Assembly: GCA_016783225.1 (NCBI GenBank)
Contig: JADHWZ010000113.1
Location: forward strand, 1-6,980
From: Dehalococcoidia bacterium
Lineage (GTDB): Bacteria > Chloroflexota > Dehalococcoidia > GIF9 > UBA5620
Length of the DNA stretch: 6,980 bases
Reading direction: 5' to 3'
In this document: piece after piece, positions 1-5,618 of the stretch
How positions within the stretch are numbered: position 1 is the first letter of the stretch
Layout of the letters: each line of letters begins with the position of its first letter
Notes under the pieces: generated by a model
Database searches by the model: none
What the model was told of the DNA's origin: nothing
The model's input: only the letters and a program-made list of their open reading frames with translations
Made by a program: the position numbers and the translations under genes

Positions 1-78
1 CATCCTTTGCATGATCTCAAAGCCGTTCCGGCAATATTCACAGCTTTCTCCAACTGCTCTGTATTCATAGATAGGCAT
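1..78 (-). CDS. FmdB-family zinc-ribbon protein, N-terminal part (runs off the left edge)
   Basis: Read on the minus strand from ATG at 78-76, the sequence gives 26 residues beginning MPIYEY, with a C-x2-C pair (SCEYC, residues 12-16), and continues open to the window edge. MPIYEY followed by CxxC is the hallmark start of the small FmdB-type putative zinc-ribbon proteins, which normally carry a second CxxC further on; that half lies outside the window. An AGAAAGG ribosome binding site (94-88) sits 9 bases upstream of the ATG, supporting this start. FmdB-type proteins are small cytoplasmic proteins of poorly known role, named for proximity to formamidase genes and sometimes called regulators; no specific function can be assigned. 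The residue pair is slightly unusual in having an inserted stretch (RAVGES) before the first cysteine. Confidence is limited only by the short length visible. Confidence 0.75.
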   Translation of the reverse strand, partial: MPIYEYRAVGESCEYCRNGFEIMQRM

Positions 79-172
79 GGTAAATTACCTTTCTCTGGCG
101 CTTCGCCAACGCCTCCAATAAAACTGCGACAACAGCTCCTTTCATTTTGCCACCGGAGAAACCTCCTTGTCT

Positions 173-178
173 ACTATA
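173..178 (-). promoter_or_regulatory. Possible -10 element upstream of the FmdB-like gene
   Basis: TATAGT read on the minus strand, about 95 bases before the FmdB start codon. No matching -35 hexamer stands out at 16-18 bases. An AAGGAGG (168-162) follows immediately, but the only nearby starts open very short frames. Weak, sequence-only call. Confidence 0.25.
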
Positions 179-214
179 CCTCCGGAGCCAGAATTACTTG
201 CCGACAAGGATAGC

Positions 215-230
215 TATATGTGACCATATA
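215..230. promoter_or_regulatory. 16-bp palindromic site (TATATG-N4-CATATA), operator-like
   Basis: Perfect 6-bp inverted arms TATATG and CATATA around a 4-base spacer (TGAC). It lies upstream of the FmdB-like gene on the minus strand and far upstream of the HTH gene on the plus strand. A second small palindrome, GCATATGC, is at 240-247. The 6-4-6 geometry fits a dimeric regulator site, but AT-rich palindromes also arise by chance and no binding protein can be named. Confidence 0.3.
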
Positions 231-247
231 ACTGAGTGCGCATATGC

Positions 248-381
248 CAAATCCGAATTTCAAATATCTGAACCCTATGAGCTAAATTCCAATTTCTAAT
301 TTATAAACTCTAAACAAATTCAAGTCCCAAAATCTGGAATTTTCCTTACGTTTGGGATTTGGTATTCAGTGCTTGGGATTT
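248..381. repeat. AT-rich imperfect inverted repeat in intergenic space
   Basis: This gene-free stretch is built from related short words. The left half is rich in CCAAATCC, AAATTCCAA and TTCTAATTT; the right half is rich in the complementary-sense GGAATTTT, TTTGGGATTTGG and TTGGGATTT. The halves are therefore roughly self-complementary, though with many mismatches. Similar CAAATTCCAA/TTGGGATTTGG intergenic segments occur dispersed in some bacterial genomes (recalled, not searched). There is no open frame of note and the composition is clearly more AT-rich than the flanking genes. Calling it a dispersed family requires other genomic copies, which are not visible here. Confidence 0.4.
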
Positions 382-472
382 CTTGCCATGCGTAAATGTT
401 TGAGACGTTACATGTATATGCCGACTCTTCTCACTAAAGCCACCATAGTTTTTTCCCGTGCTCGTTTGCCTA

Positions 473-501
473 TTGATTATTTACGCTATACCGTGTAAAA
501 T
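473..501 (+). promoter_or_regulatory. Sigma-70-type promoter of the HTH regulator gene
   Basis: TTGATT (473-478), a 17-base spacer and TAAAAT (496-501) form a good -35/-10 pair. Transcription would start near 508, only about 3 bases before ATG 511 and downstream of GTG 502. The -10 overlaps the ACCGTGTAA element (490-498) shared with the DUF2851 gene, so a protein bound there would block the promoter. Confidence 0.55.
482..498. promoter_or_regulatory. Operator-like element, copy 1 (ends ACCGTGTAA)
   Basis: The 17 bases at 482-498 match 13 of 17 positions at 1643-1659, upstream of the DUF2851 gene. Both contain TAC at the left and an identical ACCGTGTAA at the right. In this copy the left half-site is imperfect (TACGCT against the ideal TACACG). 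It overlaps the predicted -10 of the HTH gene, which would suit autorepression by the encoded regulator. The link to that regulator is inference. Confidence 0.4.
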
Positions 502-510
502 GTGGCTCAA

Positions 511-765
511 ATGAGCCAGGAACGAAATCCGGTGACGTGGGATAGGCAGGGCGTTCGGGCGCTAAGGCAGCATTTGAGACTGACTCAAGCTAAGTTAGCC
601 AAGGAGCTAGGCACGCGCCAACAGACCATCAGCGAGTGGGAAACTGGAATGTACAAACCGCGAGGAACTTCAGCCACTTTACTGACCATAGTTGCCGAGC
701 GTTCCGGTTTCAAGTATGGGTCAACTGTGAACGACGAGGCAAAGAAGCGAGGTGTGCTAGGCTAG
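511..765 (+). CDS. Small Xre/Cro-type helix-turn-helix DNA-binding protein
   Basis: An 84-residue protein made almost entirely of one HTH_3-type domain. Visible are the opening WDRQGVRALR helix, LTQAKLAKELG (scaffold helix) and TRQQTISEWETG (recognition helix), followed by YKPRG and an amphipathic helix. Proteins of this shape bind DNA as dimers and repress nearby genes. The frame also opens with GTG at 502 (87 residues). I prefer ATG 511 because the predicted transcription start is about 508, but neither start has a clear Shine-Dalgarno. The gene's 3' end abuts the start of a broken DUF72 gene at about 761. A copy of an operator-like element sits over its promoter and another precedes the DUF2851 gene, suggesting it controls the cassette; that role is inferred, not shown. 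Confidence 0.85.
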   Translation: MSQERNPVTWDRQGVRALRQHLRLTQAKLAKELGTRQQTISEWETGMYKPRGTSATLLTIVAERSGFKYGSTVNDEAKKRGVLG

Positions 766-1010
766 AATAGGTTGCTGTGGTTTCCCCAAGGGGATGAAAT
801 ACTACTTCTCCCAGTTCAAATTGGTTGAGACACAGCAGGCTTTTTACAAACCATCAACTCCGAACACAGAGCTAAAGTGGCAGCAACAGGCACCAAAGGA
901 TTCGAGTTTGCCGTCAAGGCGTGGCAATCAATGACTCAGAAGGTATCCATCGCTCCAAAGCTCCCCCGCTCAACGTGTACTTCCTGTACTCAGGTATCTA
1001 CATCAAGTAG
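761..1010 (+). pseudogene. DUF72 (YecE-like) gene remnant, frameshifted and truncated
   Basis: From 761 one frame reads RIGCCGFPKG, then a tyrosine-rich stretch, LVETQQAFYKP, and a KWQQQAP segment. These match the N-terminal pattern of DUF72 TIM-barrel-like proteins (xRIGxCGFP ... VEVQxTFYxLP ... KWRxEAP). At 895-898 the match jumps frame and resumes as GFEFAVKAWQ, the next conserved block. Adding one base after 895 would restore the family-like APEGFEF, so a single-base deletion is the simplest explanation. No start codon is available: the frame is closed by TAG at 758-760. Similarity fades after about 935. A third frame near 969-1007 reads NVYFLYSGIYI before TAG 1008-1010, vaguely like the family's C-terminal VYxxFNNxYM, which would mean most of the barrel is deleted. 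That last piece is speculative, so the right boundary is soft. The biochemical function of DUF72 is not established. Confidence 0.72.
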
Positions 1011-1101
1011 TGTTTCGGGTGGTCTACGGCGCGCTTCGTCCTTCTTGTTCCCACGCCGCCGTTATATCACCCACGCGACTACTCAGGCAGATGTCCTGCG
1101 A

Positions 1102-1149
1102 GCCTCGCCTAACGGCGAGCCACTTGCCTCCTGCCAGCAAGCTGGTGGG
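1102..1149 (+). other. Two GC-rich hairpins upstream of the DUF488 gene
   Basis: GCCTCGCC (1102-1109) pairs with GGCGAGCC (1114-1121) around TAAC, with one mismatch. CCTGCCAGC (1130-1138) pairs with GCTGGTGGG (1141-1149) around AA, using two G-T pairs. No T-run follows either, so they are not canonical terminators. They sit 19-66 bases before the DUF488 start. The rest of 1011-1167 shows no recognisable gene. They may be leader structure or leftover repeat sequence. Confidence 0.35.
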
Positions 1150-1167
1150 CATCCATCGGGGGTTTCC

Positions 1168-1608
1168 ATGAAAAGCAATAGCCTGATTTGCAGCCTAGGA
1201 ACCGGTACTAGGTCAAAGGCAGAGTTTACTGCACTGCTTCAGAACCATGGCATTAAAATGGTAATAGACGTTCGCCGCTTTCCCAACAGTCGCATCGAAC
1301 ATTTCAAGCAACAGCCACTGGTGCGACTACTGGCAGAAGTGCAGATTGACTACCTGTACTTGGGGGAGGAATTGGGCGGCTACCGGAGTGGCGGCTACCA
1401 AGCCTTTACCACCACCCCAGAGTTTGAGCAGGGAATAGATGCTGTAGAAAGAACAGCGGCGCAAGAAAGAAGCGCCATACTCTGTGCTGAGAGGCTTCCA
1501 TTGCGATGCCACCGCCGCTTCATCACTTCTGAATTACAAAAAAGAGGTTGGCAGATAACACATATTATCGACGAAAGGCAAACCTGGGTGCCAGGCAAAC
1601 CAAGCTAG
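1168..1608 (+). CDS. DUF488 family protein
   Basis: A 146-residue protein with the DUF488 signature. It opens with a beta strand and turn (LICSLGTGTRS), then has VIDVRRFPNSR (residues 32-42), LGEELGGYR (65-73), LLCAE-type ILCAE (104-108) and CHRR (114-117), ending with an HII strand (132-134). The DVRxxP, CxE and CHR motifs form the conserved pocket of the family; the cysteines are C106 and C114. The activity of DUF488 proteins is unknown, and a nucleic-acid or nucleotide role is only guessed. Start ATG 1168 is chosen because conserved sequence begins there and a G-rich stretch (1158-1162) can serve as a weak ribosome binding site. The frame stays open back to 877, but that extension is fortuitous: it runs through DUF72 remnant and non-coding sequence. 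It is probably transcribed with the HTH gene. Confidence 0.85.
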   Translation: MKSNSLICSLGTGTRSKAEFTALLQNHGIKMVIDVRRFPNSRIEHFKQQPLVRLLAEVQIDYLYLGEELGGYRSGGYQAFTTTPEFEQGIDAVERTAAQERSAILCAERLPLRCHRRFITSELQKRGWQITHIIDERQTWVPGKPS

Positions 1609-1642
1609 TCCATTTTCAAAGAACTCCTTTTTTGCTCATCTC

Positions 1643-1658
1643 TACACGTAACCGTGTA
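1643..1658. promoter_or_regulatory. Operator-like element, copy 2 (TACACG-N4-CGTGTA), with promoter of the DUF2851 gene
   Basis: A perfect inverted repeat, TACACG (1643-1648) and CGTGTA (1653-1658) around TAAC, ends 8 bases before the DUF2851 ATG. It shares ACCGTGTAA and 13 of 17 positions with the element before the HTH gene. A possible promoter overlaps it (TTGCTC 1632-1637; TGTAAC 1655-1660 at 17-base spacing), placing the transcription start at or next to the ATG. No Shine-Dalgarno is visible. The promoter call is weak and the inverted repeat is strong. Confidence 0.5.
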
Positions 1659-1666
1659 ACACTAAG

Positions 1667-3001
1667 ATGAACACAGATGTCCCGGAAAAAACCATCGCCC
1701 TTGTTTGGCAGCGCCAAGTGGTGGCCAACCTAGTTACTGATGCCGGTGAACAGCTTCGGATAGTCTATCCGGGCAGAACTAGTAATGGCAGTGGCTGCGA
1801 CTTCACGGATGCTGTTTTCACCATCGACGGCAAGGTAATAGAAGGGGACATCGAGATCCATGTCAAGTCCAGCCAATGGTACAGCCACGGTCACCATCGG
1901 GACGTGAAATACAATAATATAGTCCTACACGTCGTGATGTGGCGTGACAGCCAATCTCCCACCCTACTCCAAAACGGTAAGATTATTCCCACAATTTGTC
2001 TAAGTTCTTTCCTTCGTGACTCTCTGGACAGGCTACGTTACCAGCCCCACTTATTTCGTCATCCGCTGCCTTCGTGCCCACAAGCACCAGGGTTTTCAAA
2101 CACCGAATCTTTGAGCAAATCGCTTACTACCGCAGGTGAGGAAAGGTTCGCCGCAAAAGCAACTTCGTTTCACACAGGCCTAAACCAGGAAGCGGCCGGG
2201 CAAGTGCTTTTTCGAGGCATGAGCAGAGCTTTGGGCTATGCCCAAAATGCTGAACCCTGCGAAGAACTCACCCATAAGCTACTCCTCAGCTTCTTACAGA
2301 AGGTGGAACCTCAGACTACTGCCGTCAAGCAAGCCTGGATCTTGGGGACTGCCGGACTGTTACCTTCCCAGCGGCTTAAGCTGCGATACAAGCCACTCCA
2401 AGATGCAGAGATAGAAGAGCTAGAGACAATATGGCAATCCAGCGGTGCGGTCGAGACTATGAAAGAAACCGACTGGTGTTTCTTCAGAGTGCGTCCCGAT
2501 AACTTCCCTACTCGCCGCCTTATCGCTTTGAGTTATATCCTGGCCCGATATCGCAAACCAGGGCTGCTCCTAGGGATACTGGAGCTGGTGAGGAAAGCAC
2601 CTTCGGAAGCTGAACATTGCTGGTTGGAAAACGGCTTGACTATCGCCAGTCAAGGTTACTGGGCAAATCACTTCGACTTCGGTGTTCCCAAGAAAAGAAG
2701 CTCAGCTCTCTTGGGCCGCGAGAAAGCTGCCTCGATAGCAATAAATGCAATATTGCCTTTCGTCTATGCTTGGAGTGATACAACCGCCCAGCCAGAGCTG
2801 AAGAGGAAAGCTGCTGGCATTTACCATTCCTATCCAAAGCTAGGAGACAATGAACTGACTCGCCATATGAAACAACAGCTTCTGCTCGAGCGAGACGCTG
2901 ACCTTTCCGCCTGTCAGCAACAGGGGCTGATTCATATCTTCAAGAAGTACTGCCGTCACCGGAACTGCAGCCAATGCCCGGTGGCACCTAACCCAAGCTG
3001 A
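1667..3001 (+). CDS. DUF2851 family protein (possible nuclease-like fold)
   Basis: A 444-residue protein. The N-terminal 90 residues carry the DUF2851 signature: [15 protein letters not shown] (35-49), [12 protein letters not shown] (60-71), HGHHRD (74-79) and YNNIVLHVV (82-90), followed by [11 protein letters not shown]. The D..D, E-x-H and Y-x5-H pattern on alternating strands resembles the metal-binding core of PD-(D/E)XK-type folds; this is my inference, and the family's activity is not established. The middle is mainly helical. Near the C-terminus a CX4CX2C cluster (C429, C434, C437) follows GLIHIFKKY and could bind metal or an iron-sulfur cluster, although a fourth ligand is not evident. 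The start is ATG 1667, with no Shine-Dalgarno but an adjacent promoter/operator. The length is near usual for the family and the frame is intact. The 3' end overlaps convergent tsaD by 14 bases. Confidence 0.85.
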   Translation: MNTDVPEKTIALVWQRQVVANLVTDAGEQLRIVYPGRTSNGSGCDFTDAVFTIDGKVIEGDIEIHVKSSQWYSHGHHRDVKYNNIVLHVVMWRDSQSPTLLQNGKIIPTICLSSFLRDSLDRLRYQPHLFRHPLPSCPQAPGFSNTESLSKSLTTAGEERFAAKATSFHTGLNQEAAGQVLFRGMSRALGYAQNAEPCEELTHKLLLSFLQKVEPQTTAVKQAWILGTAGLLPSQRLKLRYKPLQDAEIEELETIWQSSGAVETMKETDWCFFRVRPDNFPTRRLIALSYILARYRKPGLLLGILELVRKAPSEAEHCWLENGLTIASQGYWANHFDFGVPKKRSSALLGREKAASIAINAILPFVYAWSDTTAQPELKRKAAGIYHSYPKLGDNELTRHMKQQLLLERDADLSACQQQGLIHIFKKYCRHRNCSQCPVAPNPS

Positions 3002-3974
3002 GACTGGGCACCACATCAAGGCCATAGTTATCGACCTTGCTCAGTTGGAAATGATAATAACCGCAAGCAGCAATCATAGCTGCGTTATCAGTGCACAGAC
3101 TCGGAGGCGGTATCAGGACTGCAACCGGTGAGTTACGAATGAACTCATCACCGAGAGTTCTATTAGCTGCCACACCACCGGCCAGCAGTATCTGCCCAAC
3201 CCCCAATCTTTCAGCAACCTGCAGGGTTTTAGTAACCAGAACATCGACTATCGCCTGTTGAAAGCTGGCCGCCGCCTCCGCCACGAAAGAGGCATCCGAC
3301 GAATCCCTCTTCTCAACCGTATGGAGCAATGCCGTCTTCAGCCCACTGAAGCTGAAATCGTCGCTGCCTTTGAGCCAGGCCCGGGGCAGGGGCAAAGAAG
3401 GTGCCCCACTTTTGGCCGCCTCCTCAATAGCTGGGCCACCGGGATAACCAAGGTTCAAAATCCTAGCCCCCTTATCAAAGGCCTCACCAGCAGCGTCATC
3501 ACGAGTCCGCCCCAGCCTTTCGAACTGCCCATGCCCGGTCATCAACACCAAATCGCTGTGTCCCCCGGAAGCAATGAGGCAGAGACAAGGAAACACCGGC
3601 TGCTCCTTGCCCAGCCAGTTGGCGTAGATATGACCTTCAAGGTGATTGACCCCAACAAGAGGCAAACCTTGGGCGAAAGCAATCGCTTTAGCTACATTCA
3701 CGCCGACCAACAACGAACCGGCCAAGCCGGGACCAAAGGTTACTGCGATAGCAATTATATCCTGCCAGGCAACCTCGGCCTCAGCCATAGCATTTTCGAC
3801 CACTGGCAGAACCGTAAGTATATGCTGTCTTGAGGCTACTTCGGGAACGATCCCACCATAGCGAGCGTGAATATCCACCTGGGAAGCAACGATGTTTGAC
3901 AGAATACTGACTCCGTCCTCCACGACAGCAGCCGCAGTTTCATCGCAGGAAGTTTCGATAGCCAGAATTCTCAT
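2988..3974 (-). CDS. tsaD: tRNA N6-adenosine threonylcarbamoyltransferase TsaD
   Basis: A 328-residue, full-length member of the Kae1/TsaD/YgjD family. It transfers the threonylcarbamoyl group from threonylcarbamoyl-AMP onto A37 of ANN-decoding tRNAs (t6A), working in the cytoplasm with TsaB and TsaE after TsaC/Sua5 makes the intermediate. Diagnostic features are [11 protein letters not shown] (residues 3-13), [12 protein letters not shown] (40-51), [11 protein letters not shown] (81-91), NHLEGHIYA (110-118) with metal ligands H111 and H115, SGGHS (136-140), DFSFSGLKT (206-214), GGVAAN (266-271) and CTDNAAM (294-300) with third ligand D296. No key residue is missing. The start ATG at 3974 follows an extended -10 promoter so closely that the mRNA may be leaderless. 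None of its usual partner genes is in the window; the divergent neighbour is pdxS. Confidence 0.97.
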   Translation of the reverse strand: MRILAIETSCDETAAAVVEDGVSILSNIVASQVDIHARYGGIVPEVASRQHILTVLPVVENAMAEAEVAWQDIIAIAVTFGPGLAGSLLVGVNVAKAIAFAQGLPLVGVNHLEGHIYANWLGKEQPVFPCLCLIASGGHSDLVLMTGHGQFERLGRTRDDAAGEAFDKGARILNLGYPGGPAIEEAAKSGAPSLPLPRAWLKGSDDFSFSGLKTALLHTVEKRDSSDASFVAEAAASFQQAIVDVLVTKTLQVAERLGVGQILLAGGVAANRTLGDEFIRNSPVAVLIPPPSLCTDNAAMIAACGYYHFQLSKVDNYGLDVVPSLSLG

Positions 3975-3982
3975 ATCTCGAA

Positions 3983-3991
3983 ATTATAGCA
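3983..3991 (-). promoter_or_regulatory. Extended -10 promoter of tsaD
   Basis: On the minus strand TGCTATAAT (3991-3983) is a perfect extended -10 (TGn-TATAAT), which explains why no good -35 is needed or seen. Only 8 bases separate the -10 from the tsaD ATG, so transcription is expected to start about 1-2 bases before the start codon, with no room for a Shine-Dalgarno. A leaderless transcript is inferred. Confidence 0.65.
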
Positions 3992-4034
3992 TAAGTCAAT
4001 GAAACAACTTGAAATTCGCTTTACCCAGGCTAAG

Positions 4035-4061
4035 TGCTATAATTGTAGCATTGAGTATAAT
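4035..4061 (+). promoter_or_regulatory. Tandem -10 elements for the pdxST operon
   Basis: TGCTATAAT at 4035-4043 is an extended -10 identical to the one driving tsaD on the other strand. A second TATAAT lies at 4056-4061. Neither has a strong -35. They predict leaders of about 90 and 75 bases before pdxS. In that leader GCTTG/CAAGC and AGCCT/AGGCT can form short competing 5-bp stems sharing the bases AAGCC region, too weak to call an attenuator or riboswitch. Confidence 0.55.
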
Positions 4062-4130
4062 AGGAGTAGTTAACCCAGCTTGCTAAACCAAACAAGCCTG
4101 AGTAGAATATGCTAAAAGGCTATTACTTTT

Positions 4131-4140
4131 GGGGGTGGGG
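4131..4140 (+). promoter_or_regulatory. Unusual G-rich ribosome binding site of pdxS
   Basis: GGGGGTGGGG ends two bases before the pdxS ATG. It replaces a standard AGGAGG. The GGGGTG part can pair only imperfectly with the 16S rRNA tail. No other Shine-Dalgarno lies near this start, which is fixed by the conserved protein N-terminus. Confidence 0.4.
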
Positions 4141-4142
4141 AA

Positions 4143-5024
4143 ATGGATACAGGTACATGGAAAGTTAAGTCAGGACTGGCCCAGATGCTGAAGGGCGGTG
4201 TGATTATGGATGTGGTCACGCCGGAGCAGGCAAAGATTGCGGAAGACGCCGGAGCCTGTGCCGTCATGGCACTGGAGCGCGTGCCAGCAGATATTCGAGC
4301 CGCCGGCGGAGTGGCTCGAATGGCTGACCCGACAGTAATCACTGCCATAATGAAAACAGTCAGCATCCCGGTGATGGCAAAATGCCGTATTGGACATTTT
4401 GTCGAGGCTCAAGTACTCGAAGCCCTGGGGGTTGACTTCATTGACGAATCAGAGGTGCTAACCCCGGCTGATGAGAGCCACCACGTCTGGAAACACGATT
4501 TCAAGGTTCCTTTCGTCTGCGGCTGCCGCGATTTGGGTGAAGCCCTACGCCGCATCGCCGAGGGCGCAGCCATGATTCGGACTAAAGGGGAAGCTGGTAC
4601 CGGTAATATTGTTGAGGCCGTAAGACATATGCGGGCAGTCCAGGATAATATTCGTAAGCTACAGGGTATGCCCACCGATGAGCTTACCAGCGAAGCCAAA
4701 GCCCTGGGCGCCTCTCTCGAGCTGGTGATGGAAATACACAAAACGGGGAATTTGCCCGTAGTCAATTTCGCCGCCGGTGGTGTGGCTACGCCAGCCGACG
4801 CCGCACTGATGATGCAACTGGGTGCCGATGGTAACTTCGTCGGCTCGGGGATTTTCAAATCCAGCAACCCTGAGGCAGTAGCCAAGGCTATCGTCAAGGC
4901 AACTACCCATTACCAGGATCCGGCAATCATTGCTGAGGTATCCAAAGCGCTAGGAGCGGCCATGCCTGGGTTAGACATAAAAACCATACCTCCACAGGAA
5001 TTGCTGGCAACCAGAGGCTGGTAG
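4143..5024 (+). CDS. pdxS: Pyridoxal 5'-phosphate synthase lyase subunit PdxS
   Basis: A 293-residue protein, the normal length for PdxS/Pdx1/SNZ. It condenses ribose 5-phosphate, glyceraldehyde 3-phosphate and ammonia into PLP on a (beta/alpha)8 barrel, assembling as a dodecamer with PdxT docked on each subunit. Visible landmarks are the N-terminal helix [16 protein letters not shown] (9-24) with D23, [18 protein letters not shown] (43-60), [14 protein letters not shown] (77-90) with Schiff-base lysine K80, [12 protein letters not shown] (127-138), [10 protein letters not shown] (146-155) with the second lysine K148, and the phosphate-binding [13 protein letters not shown] and GSGIFKS (235-241). 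All catalytic residues are present. It is followed after one base by pdxT, so the two are made together and probably co-translated. It is divergent from tsaD. Confidence 0.98.
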   Translation: MDTGTWKVKSGLAQMLKGGVIMDVVTPEQAKIAEDAGACAVMALERVPADIRAAGGVARMADPTVITAIMKTVSIPVMAKCRIGHFVEAQVLEALGVDFIDESEVLTPADESHHVWKHDFKVPFVCGCRDLGEALRRIAEGAAMIRTKGEAGTGNIVEAVRHMRAVQDNIRKLQGMPTDELTSEAKALGASLELVMEIHKTGNLPVVNFAAGGVATPADAALMMQLGADGNFVGSGIFKSSNPEAVAKAIVKATTHYQDPAIIAEVSKALGAAMPGLDIKTIPPQELLATRGW

Positions 5025-5025
5025 A

Positions 5026-5607
5026 GTGAAAATTGGTGTCCTGGCTCTGCAAGGAGCTGTGGCTGAACATATAACAGCCTTTTCCACTTTGAACACAGAA
5101 GCCATCCCCATCCGCTTGCCGTCAGACCTCGACAGCCTGGACGCGCTGGTAATCCCGGGAGGAGAAAGCACCACGATGGGCAAATTGTTGTCTGATTATG
5201 GCCTGATGAAGCCAATACGGAAGCTCGCCGGCCAGGGTTTCCCCATATTCGGAACCTGCGCCGGGATGATACTTCTCGCCAAGAAAGTAGCCGATTTGGA
5301 CCTGGAGCCCCTTGGAGCTATGGATATCGAGGTCACGCGTAATGCCTTCGGCAGACAAGTAGACAGCTTCGAGGCTGATTTGGCAATACCAGCGCTGGGC
5401 GATGGAACATTCCACGGCATCTTCATTCGGGCTCCAGTAATACAGAAGGCAAACCCTGATGTTGAAGTATTATGTCAACTCAACAAGAACGTTGTGGCTG
5501 CCAGGCAAGGAAATATACTTGCCTGCGCCTTCCACCCGGAACTCACCGACGACTTCAGACTCCACAGGTATTTCCTCGACCTTATCACAGGAGATTGTAG
5601 TGTTTAA
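5026..5607 (+). CDS. pdxT: Pyridoxal 5'-phosphate synthase glutaminase subunit PdxT
   Basis: A 193-residue class I glutamine amidotransferase that hydrolyses glutamine and channels ammonia to PdxS. It opens with KIGVLALQGAVAEH, typical of PdxT. The triad is complete: C78 in GTCAGM (76-81), H170 and E172 in FHPEL (169-173). PGGEST (44-49) forms the oxyanion-hole loop and RAPVI (135-139) is also conserved. The start is GTG at 5026, one base after the pdxS stop. It is the only start in keeping with the conserved N-terminus, and AGAGG lies about 10 bases upstream inside pdxS. Length is typical for the family. A composite repeat element begins only 11 bases beyond its stop, and no separate terminator is visible. 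Confidence 0.97.
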   Translation: MKIGVLALQGAVAEHITAFSTLNTEAIPIRLPSDLDSLDALVIPGGESTTMGKLLSDYGLMKPIRKLAGQGFPIFGTCAGMILLAKKVADLDLEPLGAMDIEVTRNAFGRQVDSFEADLAIPALGDGTFHGIFIRAPVIQKANPDVEVLCQLNKNVVAARQGNILACAFHPELTDDFRLHRYFLDLITGDCSV

Positions 5608-5618
5608 CGATCCCCACC

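Noticed and set aside
7..213. Plus-strand 68-codon frame at the left edge
   Set aside because: It is antisense to the MPIYEY-type FmdB start, has no ribosome binding site, and shows no recognisable motif.
1102..1149. Intrinsic terminator between the DUF72 remnant and DUF488
   Set aside because: The hairpins are not followed by a run of T.
877..1167. N-terminal extension of the DUF488 frame back to 877
   Set aside because: The first part is DUF72 remnant and the rest is hairpin-rich, non-conserved sequence. DUF488 similarity begins at ATG 1168.
3258..3833. Plus-strand 191-codon frame inside tsaD
   Set aside because: It is antisense to a complete, strongly conserved tsaD; the frame is open only as a shadow of tsaD codon use.
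4409..4897. Minus-strand 162-codon frame inside pdxS
   Set aside because: It is the shadow of the well-supported pdxS gene, with no domain or ribosome binding site of its own.
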